From Candidatus Sigynarchaeota archaeon (GTDB lineage: Archaea; Asgardarchaeota; Lokiarchaeia; Sigynarchaeales; Sigynarchaeaceae), in the NCBI GenBank assembly GCA_030587525.1, contig JAUQYW010000303.1, positions 1-11,862 on the forward strand: a DNA stretch of 11,862 nucleotides, in the 5' to 3' direction. Below the pieces are notes generated by a model, which did not search any database, had not been told where the DNA came from, and saw nothing but the letters and a program-made list of their open reading frames with translations. A program made the position numbers and the translations under genes. Of this stretch, positions 4,813-11,862 are shown piece by piece (positions within the stretch are counted from its first letter, which is position 1; every line of letters starts with the position of its first letter).

Positions 4813-6351
4813 ATGGTAAACCTAAACGATTTGGCAAAACTTAAGGTTGGCAAGACAAAACGCTTCTCCTCTTACGACACGACGGGAAGGAACGCGGACT
4901 CGTGGCGCATCAAACCCGGTGAAACACGGGTTCTAGCTGATATAAAAGGGCCCGGGTGTATTACCCACATTTGGATGACCCAAGGTAACCATTATCGTGA
5001 AGTGTTGCTCAAGATCACGTGGGATGATACCCCGTATCCGAGTATTTTCGTTCCACTCGGCGATTTCTTTTGCCTGGGGCATTCGATCGTGAACTCCTTT
5101 CAATCGTTGCTATTCACGGCATCGACAAACCAAAATAACAAGTTCAACTCCGGCTGCGCGCTGAACTGTTACGCCCAAATGCCGTTCAAGAAGCGTGCCC
5201 TCATCGAGATCATCAACCAGAGCAAGGAAGAACACAATCAATACTTCTATGTTGACTATGAAACCTACGATGACGAGACGCAAATCGAGGGCCTCGGGTA
5301 TTTTCACGCGGAGTTTCACAGGGAAAATCCCTTCGGTGGCTGGGGTCATGAAATCCCTCCCAACACGCCCGAAGCCGACATCGCCAACAAGGAACGGCTG
5401 GCATGGGATAACAATTACGTCATCCTCGAAACCAAGGGTCGAGGCCATTACATCGGCTTCAACATGAGCATCACGAATTTCATCACGCCGAACTGGTGGG
5501 GCGAGGGGGATGATATGATCTGGGTCGACGGGTACAAGTGGCCGCCAGACTTGCACGGGACCGGCAGCGAGGATTGCTTGAACCAGGCCTGGGGAATGCA
5601 GCGAAATGCATTTTTGCATAACGGGAGCTCGATCTACGAGACCGACACGGGCGGATACCAGTCCAGCTACAATCTTCACATCGAGAATCCCGTGCGATTC
5701 ACGAAGGAGATCAAGGTCACCATCGAGCACGGCCACGGGAACCACTTGCGGAACGAGGTGAGCAGCGTCGCATACTGGTATGCTGAAAAGCCGACCCGCA
5801 TCAAGGATCCCCCCGCGGTCGAGAAGCGCATGCCCGTGCTCAAGGTCGACAGGAAATGGGTGTATGATCCAAGCAACCAGATCACGAGTCGCGAGATCCC
5901 GCTCAATGACGAGATGCAAAAGATGAAGCGACACTGGAAGGCGCGGAACTTTGGCGGATACATTGATGTGAAAGGAACGCTTTTGCTCGATGAGGAAGGC
6001 CTGGTTTGCGTGGAGATGCAGATCACCCGCGAAAACCCGATCTTGTACAAGATCCCGCTCGCGGATATCCTTGAAGATTTCATTCACAAGGAAGTCACGA
6101 TGGAAATACATGCCGAAGAAGGCAATCGAAAGTATCCCGGCATCCTCGTCGTTCAAGCAAATGGCAACTTGGCGATCGAGACCCGGAAAGAAAAAGCTCG
6201 TGCAAGCACTTCTCAAATCGTCGTTGGCGATCTCTTGAAAGGATTTATGAATCAAAAGATCGATGTTGAAGCGATCATCGATTTTGATAGGTTTGACGAG
6301 GCATCGGGAAAACTTGCTATCTTCAAAATCGATATCCAAATCGCAAAGTGA
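4813..6351 (+). CDS. DUF2961 / GH172-type protein with extra C-terminal region
   Basis: A 512-residue protein with no signal peptide or membrane segment. Residues 1 to about 355 carry the DUF2961 signatures: SSYDTTGRNADSW (19-31), the LADIKGPGCITHIWMT block (41-56), VDGYKWPPDLHGTGSED (238-254) and YNLHIENPVRF (286-296). DUF2961 is now also known as glycoside hydrolase family 172, whose characterised members act on alpha-D-fructofuranosides or D-arabinofuranosides through two glutamates. Glu253 in GTGSED is the likeliest active-site residue here; the substrate is unknown. Residues about 380-512 exceed the typical family core and contain two similar units (396-434 and 451-489). The start at 4813 is chosen because the frame upstream runs into the opposite-strand DUF998 gene, the family homology begins just after it, and a TATA-like box fits. 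The GH172 assignment is by pattern; enzymatic activity is inference. Confidence 0.85.
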   Translation: MVNLNDLAKLKVGKTKRFSSYDTTGRNADSWRIKPGETRVLADIKGPGCITHIWMTQGNHYREVLLKITWDDTPYPSIFVPLGDFFCLGHSIVNSFQSLLFTASTNQNNKFNSGCALNCYAQMPFKKRALIEIINQSKEEHNQYFYVDYETYDDETQIEGLGYFHAEFHRENPFGGWGHEIPPNTPEADIANKERLAWDNNYVILETKGRGHYIGFNMSITNFITPNWWGEGDDMIWVDGYKWPPDLHGTGSEDCLNQAWGMQRNAFLHNGSSIYETDTGGYQSSYNLHIENPVRFTKEIKVTIEHGHGNHLRNEVSSVAYWYAEKPTRIKDPPAVEKRMPVLKVDRKWVYDPSNQITSREIPLNDEMQKMKRHWKARNFGGYIDVKGTLLLDEEGLVCVEMQITRENPILYKIPLADILEDFIHKEVTMEIHAEEGNRKYPGILVVQANGNLAIETRKEKARASTSQIVVGDLLKGFMNQKIDVEAIIDFDRFDEASGKLAIFKIDIQIAK

Positions 6352-6384
6352 TCCGTTTTCTCACGATTGCTGCATTTCATGAAT

Positions 6385-6414
6385 GATGGCTTTTTGATGG
6401 CCTTTTTATCTTTT
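6385..6414 (+). terminator. Tandem T-rich repeats after the DUF2961 gene
   Basis: GATGGCTTTTT (6385-6395) is followed at once by GATGGCCTTTTT (6396-6407) and then by TTTT at 6411-6414. Three T-runs within 24 bases, beginning 40 bases past the stop, fit an archaeal oligo-T terminator. The near-exact tandem repeat is unusual. Confidence 0.45.
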
Positions 6415-6439
6415 CTAGACCACGAAAAAACCGAAATGA

Positions 6440-6446
6440 ATTAAAC
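6440..6446 (+). promoter_or_regulatory. Weak TATA-like element before the histidine kinase
   Basis: ATTAAAC lies 20-26 bases before the ATG at 6466 and is centred 26 bases before the next in-frame ATG at 6469. The match is poorer than the TTTAAA elements elsewhere and is offered mainly because its position fits. Confidence 0.25.
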
Positions 6447-6465
6447 CAGCTTTTTACATGTTTAC

Positions 6466-9400
6466 ATGATGGAATTTCAGCTCGACACGTTTTTGAAAAT
6501 CCAGCGAGACCTTGCGGTCCAGCTGAGCGGGATCTCGGATCTCGAAGAGATTTACAAGGTTTGCTTGGAAACTATTCTGGGATTTAGTCAATTTGATGGC
6601 GGCAGCATTTATTCAGTCGATCATCCTGGAAAATACAATTTGGTTTATCAAATCAACATTGCAAAGGATATCCTTGCCAGGCACGAGGCAATCCCCCGGA
6701 GCGATATGGCGATGAAGGGCATCATGGGCGGCGAGCCACTCTACAAGGAAACACTTCAAGAAAGTGGCCCGAACGTAGAGGACTTCCAATCAATGGCAAT
6801 ATTGCCCATCATGCACCAGAATGCTATTGTTTCTTTAGTTCACTTGGTCTCCCGGAAATCGCCAATGATTCCCGGCGAGATACGAAAATCCTTGGAAATC
6901 GTCGCCGTTCAAATGGGAAGCGCGATAGTTCGTGCCAAGGCTGAGAAAGCGCACATTGAAAGCGAGGAAAAGTTCCGGAATATATCTGAAGAGATTACGG
7001 ACGGCGTTGCTGTTGTCGTCGATAACAAGCACGTGTGGGTCAATGCGGCTTTCTGCAAGATTTTTGGATATACCCGGGAAGAATTAATTGGCAAAGGTCC
7101 CGAGATGACGGTCGCGCCCGAGGACATCCCGAAGGTTTTAGAAAGCGCGAAACGCGGGCTATCGGGTGAACAGATACCGAGCCGGCTTGAAATCAAGGGT
7201 ATCAGAAAGGACAAGTCCCTCGTCGACCTCGAAGTCACCGGGAAAGTTATTCGTTATAATAATGCGCCGGCCATACAACTCGTCGTTCATGATATAGGGG
7301 ACCGGAAAAAAGTCGAGGAGGAATTGCGATCATCCGAGGAAAAATATCGATTGATTTCTGAAAATTCGAATGACATCATCATGGTAATTGATGAAAAGCT
7401 GCAAATATATTATGTAAACGAAAATGCGCTCTTGAAATGGTTGGGTTATGATGCTCAAACAATCGGAGCGAAGCCTATCAAGGAATTGATCCACCCCGAG
7501 GATTTTCCCGATGCAATGGCAAAGATTCGCCAAGGTTTTGCTGAAATTGGTACTTTCAAACATAAAGAACTTCGTTTCTTGAATAACAAGAACGTCTACA
7601 TTTGGTTCGATGTGGAGGGATTGGCGTATATTGATCCTAAGGGATCGAAGCGCCTCTTGGTAATAGCTCGAGACATCCAGGCGAAAAAAGAGCAAGAGAT
7701 ACAGCTCATGCAATCGGAGGAAAAATACCGGCTCATCGCGGAAAATTCGAGCGACTTGATTTTCTTGTATGACAAGAACTTGAACATTCTCTACGGGAAC
7801 GAGCAAGTTCTTGGAAAAAAGCTCGGGTGGATGTTAGAGGAATACCGTAAAATGAAATTGAATGATATAGTGCACATGGAAGATATCATTTCCCTGCTAT
7901 CCGCGTTTAATTACGTGAAGACGCACCCTATCACAAACCAGCAGCGAGAAATTCGGCTGCGGAACAAGCTTGGGCAATACCGGTGGTTCAATGCGGAATG
8001 CTCGTCCTATACCGATCCAACGGGACAGCTCCGCATCCTGTTTATCGGGCGAGATATCCACGATCGAAAGCTTCAAGCGTTGCGACTCAAGGAATCCGAG
8101 GAACGCTATCGATTGATCAGCGAAAATGCCAGCGACATAATTTTCGTGCTCGACAAGAATCTCGACACGGTTTATTGCAATGAACGAGCACTTCTGAAGA
8201 AGTTAGGATACTTGTCATCGGAATTCACAAAGTTTCCCACGAAAGAACACATCCACGCGGAAGATTTCGATGCGGCAATCGACACGATCAAGGAATTGTT
8301 AAAGAAACCTGGCACGTTGGCCAAGCGGGAAATCCGCGTAAAACACAAGAACAGCAGGTATATCTGGCTCGATATTGAAGCCACGGCATACATCGATGAA
8401 AAAATGGAGTTGAAGCTTCTTCTAGTTGCCCGTGACGTGCAAGAGAAGAAAGAAAGCGAGCTGAAGCTCGTAGAATCCTTGGAACGATTCAAGATTATCG
8501 CGGAGAATATCCAAGATGGTATCACCATCATCAATCAAAAAGGGGAGATGGAATACATTAACGATGCCGTGAAAAGCTTTGGTCTAGATCCAAACAATTT
8601 AACAGGCAAAAATGCTACTTTCTTGATGCAGCCAGAGGATTTGCAGAGGACTGTATCTTTATTGCAAGAATGCTTTCAAAAAGGAAAAGCGATGGGCGTG
8701 TTCCGAGTTATGAATCCTGTCACGCGTGAAACCCGGTGGTACGAGACGGTCGGCAATTCTTTTCACGACAAGGACGGGAATATCCGTGTTCTCACGATAT
8801 CCCATGACATATCCGGACGGCAAAAGATCCAGGACCTTCTGGAGTCCGAAAACAAGTTGTTGAAAGAGATCGACGAGATGCGGAAAGATTTCGTGCTCAA
8901 TGCCACGCACGAGCTGAAAACACCACTTTCCATCATCATCGGGGCTGCAGATTTCCTGTCGAAATATTACAGCGAGATTCCCGAGCAGAAACGAATGGAA
9001 TTCTTGAATAGCATTCGAAAAGGTTCCATTCGACTCAAGCAGCTCATCGAAAACTTGCTCGACTACTCGCGTCTCGAATCCGGGCGCCTCCAGCTCCAAC
9101 AACTTGAAGAAACCGATCTCGTGGAGCTCGTGCACAATTCTGTACAAAACCTCTCGTATCTGATCAATCGTCGTCAGCAAGAGATCATCTTGAACCTCCC
9201 GAAGTTGATTATGGCCAATGTCGATAAATTTCGTATCGAACAAGTCATCGTGAACATGATCTCCAACGCGGTCAAAAACACGCAGCCCGGAGGAAAGATC
9301 GTTATCGACCTGGAAAGTATAAGTGACCAAGTGCAATTTGCTGTCAAGGATAATGGCGTTGGATTGACGCGGGAGGAGATGACCCGTCTTTTCAAGAAGT

Positions 9401-9615
9401 TCAGTAAAATCGAACGCGCGGGTGTCAATGCCGATATCGACATTCAAGGCACGGGTCTCGGGTTATTCATTGCCAAGGAAATCATAGAGATGCACGGCGG
9501 GAAGATATGGGCCGAATCCGAAGGGAGAAACAAGGGGAGTAGGTTCATCTTCACCGTGCCCGTTTCCGGTCTCGCGAAGCCAAGAAATACCGATAGCAAT
9601 CCCGCGGAGGAATGA
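6466..9615 (+). CDS. Soluble GAF-PAS(x5) sensor histidine kinase
   Basis: A 1049-residue sensor kinase without any membrane segment, so it should sense a cytoplasmic signal. Domain order: GAF-like region (about 1-160), five PAS domains beginning at about 166, 290, 417, 544 and 671, HisKA (about 800-875) and HATPase_c (about 915-1035). The phospho-acceptor is His815 in ATHELKTP. The ATP-binding boxes are intact: N box with Asn930 and Asn934, G1 DNGVG (962-966), F box FKKF (977-980) and G2 GTGLGL (995-1000). Each PAS starts with a SEEKYRLI-like segment, and the middle three are very similar, suggesting duplication. There is no receiver domain, and no response regulator gene is in the window, so the partner must lie elsewhere. 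The signal is unknown; no heme or flavin motif is evident. The start could be 6466 or the adjacent ATG at 6469. Confidence 0.93.
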   Translation: MMEFQLDTFLKIQRDLAVQLSGISDLEEIYKVCLETILGFSQFDGGSIYSVDHPGKYNLVYQINIAKDILARHEAIPRSDMAMKGIMGGEPLYKETLQESGPNVEDFQSMAILPIMHQNAIVSLVHLVSRKSPMIPGEIRKSLEIVAVQMGSAIVRAKAEKAHIESEEKFRNISEEITDGVAVVVDNKHVWVNAAFCKIFGYTREELIGKGPEMTVAPEDIPKVLESAKRGLSGEQIPSRLEIKGIRKDKSLVDLEVTGKVIRYNNAPAIQLVVHDIGDRKKVEEELRSSEEKYRLISENSNDIIMVIDEKLQIYYVNENALLKWLGYDAQTIGAKPIKELIHPEDFPDAMAKIRQGFAEIGTFKHKELRFLNNKNVYIWFDVEGLAYIDPKGSKRLLVIARDIQAKKEQEIQLMQSEEKYRLIAENSSDLIFLYDKNLNILYGNEQVLGKKLGWMLEEYRKMKLNDIVHMEDIISLLSAFNYVKTHPITNQQREIRLRNKLGQYRWFNAECSSYTDPTGQLRILFIGRDIHDRKLQALRLKESEERYRLISENASDIIFVLDKNLDTVYCNERALLKKLGYLSSEFTKFPTKEHIHAEDFDAAIDTIKELLKKPGTLAKREIRVKHKNSRYIWLDIEATAYIDEKMELKLLLVARDVQEKKESELKLVESLERFKIIAENIQDGITIINQKGEMEYINDAVKSFGLDPNNLTGKNATFLMQPEDLQRTVSLLQECFQKGKAMGVFRVMNPVTRETRWYETVGNSFHDKDGNIRVLTISHDISGRQKIQDLLESENKLLKEIDEMRKDFVLNATHELKTPLSIIIGAADFLSKYYSEIPEQKRMEFLNSIRKGSIRLKQLIENLLDYSRLESGRLQLQQLEETDLVELVHNSVQNLSYLINRRQQEIILNLPKLIMANVDKFRIEQVIVNMISNAVKNTQPGGKIVIDLESISDQVQFAVKDNGVGLTREEMTRLFKKFSKIERAGVNADIDIQGTGLGLFIAKEIIEMHGGKIWAESEGRNKGSRFIFTVPVSGLAKPRNTDSNPAEE

Positions 9616-9620
9616 CGTAC

Positions 9621-9627
9621 TTTTTTT
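9621..9627 (+). terminator. T-run after the histidine kinase
   Basis: Seven consecutive T begin six bases after the kinase stop, in the 48-base gap before the convergent GGT-family gene. This fits oligo-T termination in archaea. No stem precedes it, and nothing comparable serves the opposite strand here. Confidence 0.4.
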
Positions 9628-9663
9628 GGATAATCCTTGTTAATTATGGCGACATTGCTGGCA

Positions 9664-11301
9664 TCAATACCCGATGGCACAGCCATCCGACCGGGGATCC
9701 GAGCCTGCCCATAAAATGCCTGAAGTCGGGTCGCGCCGGATGATCTGCCCCCGGCCGAACACGGAACGGCCAAACCCAGAAACGATCTTGATCGGATGTC
9801 CCATTTCATTTAATTTATCTCTTGTCGCAGCGGGAATACTTTCTTCGAGCAGCACCGCGCCGCCAGCAGTTCCACTCTCGATGCAGAATCTCGGCGCGTC
9901 GAGCGCCGCCTGTGGATCGTACTCGTGTTCCACCATCCGGCAGAAGACTTGCACGTGGCCTTGTGGTTGCATGAAGCCTCCCATGACGCCGAACGCGGCC
10001 CAGAGCTCCCCATTTTTCGTTGCCATTGCTGGAATGATCGTGTGATAAGGCCTTTTCTTTGGTTCGAGCCTATTCGGGTGCTCTGGGTCGAGAGAAAAGT
10101 TGCTGCCCCGGCATTGCAGCACGAACCCCGTGCCCTTCGGCACGATGCCGGACCCGAAAGCCTCGTAATTGCTGTTGATGAAGCTGCACGCGTTGCCCTC
10201 CTTGTCCGCGGCACACAAGTACACAGTGTCCGAAGAATGGGTGGGCGAGCCGTGAGCGAAATCCAGCGTTGCTGCATTTTGATTGATGAGATGGCGGCGG
10301 TTTGCCGCGTAATCTTTCGATAACAAGCCCTGGACTGGCACCCGGGAAAAGGTTGGATCCGCAACGAACCACCGGGTATCCGCGAAGGCGAGGCGGATGC
10401 TCTCGATGAGTAAATGGTAATATTCCGGCGAGTTGGGTTCCTTGCCCGCGAGGTCGAATTCCTCCAGGATGTTGAGCGCGATCAACGCCGTGATGCCTTG
10501 GCCATTTGGCGGGATCTCGTAAACATCGATGCCCCGGTAGTTGGTCGAGATCGGCGTGTCGAAGGTGCTGCGATGGGCCTTCAAGTCATCCAGTGTGATC
10601 TTGCCGCCCGCTTGCTGCTGCGTATCGACGATGGTTTTTGCTATCCAGCTCTCGTAATAACCCGCCTTCCCATGTTCCGCGACTTCCTTGAACACCTTGG
10701 CGAGGTTCGGGTTCTTGAAGACTTGCCCAGGCTCCGGCGCCGCGCCATCCACGAGCAATTCTTTACCGTGAGCGGATCTCTTGAGCTTGCCGACGCCCGT
10801 GCTCCAGGCGAGTGCAATCAGCGGTGCAACTGGATGTCCCTGGGTGGCGATGCGAATCGCGGGTTCCAGGACTTCCTTGATCGACAATTTACCATGTTTC
10901 TCGACGGTATCGACCCAGCCCGCGGCAGCGCCAGGAATGGTGACCGAATGCGGGCTGGAACTCGGGATGGAATTGCCCTTGATCCCCGCGCTCAGCGCCA
11001 CGTCGATCGTGAGCCCGGCTGGTGCCCGGCCGCTACCATTCACGCCGAACACGGTCTTCTTTTCCGCATCGTAGAACAGTGCAAAACAATCGCCCCCGAT
11101 CCCCGTGGACATCGGTTCGGTGACATTCAGCACAGCCGCGCATGCGACCGCTGCATCGGCAGCGTTTCCCCCCTTCTGTAAGATTTCGATACCCGCTTGC
11201 GATGCGAGTGGTTGGCTCGATGCGACAATACCGTTCATAGCCAATACAGGCGAGCGACGGGATTCCGTCTTGAAAAACTCCTCGAATCGAAATTCCACCA
11301 T
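9664..11301 (-). CDS. Gamma-glutamyltransferase-family protein (YwrD-like, cytosolic)
   Basis: A 545-residue Ntn-hydrolase-type protein of the gamma-glutamyltransferase family. Members are made as a precursor that cleaves itself before a threonine, which then hydrolyses or transfers gamma-glutamyl groups. The likely nucleophile is Thr359 in SSDTVYL, which would give subunits of about 358 and 187 residues. Other family blocks are QKGGNAADAAVA (42-53), TEPMSTGIGGDCFAL (61-75), NGSGRAP with Arg92 (88-94), RPYHTIIPAM (417-426) and GVMGGFMQPQGHVQ (438-451). The GNACSFINSNYEAFGSG segment (369-385) is of the YwrD-like type rather than the E. coli Ggt type. There is no signal peptide, unlike periplasmic Ggt. 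It is the last gene of a compact operon, three bases after the small gene upstream. Its sequence is visibly richer in G+C than the MFS and AbrB-like genes. The substrate is not shown and need not be glutathione. Confidence 0.92.
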   Translation of the reverse strand: MVEFRFEEFFKTESRRSPVLAMNGIVASSQPLASQAGIEILQKGGNAADAAVACAAVLNVTEPMSTGIGGDCFALFYDAEKKTVFGVNGSGRAPAGLTIDVALSAGIKGNSIPSSSPHSVTIPGAAAGWVDTVEKHGKLSIKEVLEPAIRIATQGHPVAPLIALAWSTGVGKLKRSAHGKELLVDGAAPEPGQVFKNPNLAKVFKEVAEHGKAGYYESWIAKTIVDTQQQAGGKITLDDLKAHRSTFDTPISTNYRGIDVYEIPPNGQGITALIALNILEEFDLAGKEPNSPEYYHLLIESIRLAFADTRWFVADPTFSRVPVQGLLSKDYAANRRHLINQNAATLDFAHGSPTHSSDTVYLCAADKEGNACSFINSNYEAFGSGIVPKGTGFVLQCRGSNFSLDPEHPNRLEPKKRPYHTIIPAMATKNGELWAAFGVMGGFMQPQGHVQVFCRMVEHEYDPQAALDAPRFCIESGTAGGAVLLEESIPAATRDKLNEMGHPIKIVSGFGRSVFGRGQIIRRDPTSGILWAGSDPRSDGCAIGY

Positions 11302-11304
11302 AGT

Positions 11305-11610
11305 TTAATCCACCGGTTTCCATTCATCGACGAGCATGTGGTATTCCGTATACGGCTCGCTTTTTGCTGCTCCAGGGCGCTTGGAACCGCCTTTAACTGC
11401 GATGATCTTTCCCGTGATGCTGATTTTTCCTGCATGTGCGATCGTTGTTCGTGCATAGATAACGATCTGGTTCTTGTCTTCAAGGTCAAAGTAGTAAATG
11501 TTGGGATGTGTCTTCACCGAGGCAATCATGTGTTGCCAAGGAACATCCGATATTTTTCCGATTAACGTGGTTTTTTTATCCACGAATTTTGAGAGATCCA
11601 CTCGATTCAC
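11305..11610 (-). CDS. Small hypothetical protein, possible OB fold
   Basis: A 101-residue soluble protein that starts with GTG at 11610; an in-frame TGA at 11625-11623 prevents any longer frame with another start. It ends three bases before the GGT-family ATG and begins seven bases after the upstream stop, so it is very likely co-transcribed with both. The strand pattern suggests a small beta barrel of the OB type: TTLIGKISDV, IYYFDLEDKNQIVIYAR and ISITGKIIAVKGG, followed by a C-terminal YHMLVDEW strand. No nuclease, zinc-binding or membrane motif is seen. I do not recognise a named family, and the OB-fold idea is from strand pattern alone. It could bind nucleic acid or be a partner of a neighbouring protein. 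Confidence 0.7.
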   Translation of the reverse strand: MNRVDLSKFVDKKTTLIGKISDVPWQHMIASVKTHPNIYYFDLEDKNQIVIYARTTIAHAGKISITGKIIAVKGGSKRPGAAKSEPYTEYHMLVDEWKPVD

Positions 11611-11617
11611 CGCGATA

Positions 11618-11862
11618 TCATTTCATTATCTTTGCATACTCTTTACCCACGTTTGCGAGCTGGGTCAAGGTGAACGGCAATCGCAACGCCTCGATGTGCA
11701 CGTGACGGCCTGGTATACCCTTGTTCTCCTCGCAAGTGCGCAAAAACTCGAGCACGTCGTTCGAATATTTAGCAAATCGTTTCTTATTCACCTTATTCCT
11801 TGTCGGGTGTTCAAACAAATCGAACGAACCTGGCACCAGGTGCTGGTCCCCCGTGCCGTCAT
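11618..11862 (-). CDS. C-terminal part of an unrecognised protein (runs off the window end)
   Basis: The minus-strand frame is open from the window edge to a TGA at 11620-11618 and yields about 81 residues. A GTG at 11836 could be a start, but the frame continues upstream without a stop (DGTGDQHLVPGS precedes it), so this is more likely the tail of a longer protein. The visible part is hydrophilic and mostly helical in character, with NDVLEFLRTCEENKG, HVHIEALRLP and a final LANVGKEYAKIMK helix. I do not recognise the family. It is the first visible gene of the compact operon with the small protein and the GGT-family enzyme. Confidence 0.6.
   Translation of the reverse strand, partial: DGTGDQHLVPGSFDLFEHPTRNKVNKKRFAKYSNDVLEFLRTCEENKGIPGRHVHIEALRLPFTLTQLANVGKEYAKIMK

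Noticed and set aside
5110..6339. A 409-codon open frame on the minus strand opposite the DUF2961 gene
   Set aside because: It lies entirely inside a gene with clear family motifs, its translation shows no recognisable domain, and such antisense frames are common opposite genes with this codon use.
8659..9447. A 262-codon minus-strand frame opposite the kinase core
   Set aside because: It mirrors the conserved HisKA and HATPase coding sequence and has no independent support.
1..11862. A defence system, mobile element or biosynthetic cluster
   Set aside because: I looked for nucleases, transposases, integrases, CRISPR-like repeats, carrier-protein motifs and toxin partners and found none that the sequence supports.

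Overview
The window looks like a piece of an archaeal chromosome, most plausibly from an environmental lineage such as the Asgard (Promethearchaeota) group. That placement is inference. Several starts carry a TTTAAA-type TATA element 24-28 bases upstream and no clear Shine-Dalgarno sequence, as expected for archaeal leaderless transcripts. The small AbrB-fold protein and the tandem-PAS soluble histidine kinase also fit. No rRNA, tRNA, ribosomal protein or other firm phylogenetic marker is present, so the assignment stays tentative. I see no insertion sequence, integrase, CRISPR array or phage gene.

Layout. Bases 1-124 hold the 5' end of an unrecognised minus-strand gene. Bases 125-512 are an A+T-rich non-coding stretch with a long imperfect inverted repeat (158-247). 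A small two-repeat AbrB-like protein (513-818, plus) and a haloalkane-dehalogenase-like alpha/beta hydrolase (1022-1906, plus) follow. A minus-strand block (1971-4660) reads, in transcription order, DUF998-like six-helix membrane protein, flavodoxin-like protein and MFS transporter. Divergently, on the plus strand, lie a DUF2961/GH172-type protein with an added C-terminal region (4813-6351) and a 1049-residue GAF-PAS5-HisKA-HATPase histidine kinase (6466-9615). Convergent to the kinase is a tightly packed minus-strand operon: a protein cut by the window edge (11618-11862), a small possible OB-fold protein (11305-11610) and a gamma-glutamyltransferase-family enzyme without a signal peptide (9664-11301).

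How the genes fit together. The window does not show one obvious pathway. It looks like accessory metabolism: a hydrolase, a transporter, a flavoprotein, a probable furanosidase-fold enzyme and a GGT-like Ntn hydrolase. These sit beside one large cytosolic sensor kinase with no response regulator next to it. The most secure links are the three-gene operon at the right end (gaps of 7 and 3 bases) and the DUF998/flavodoxin pair (17-base gap). The sequence-level observations of most interest are the repeated TTTAAA-to-start spacing, the exact 127-residue periodicity of the PAS array, the inverted repeat at 158-247, the duplicated C-terminal unit of the DUF2961 protein, and the altered halide-site residue in the dehalogenase-like enzyme.
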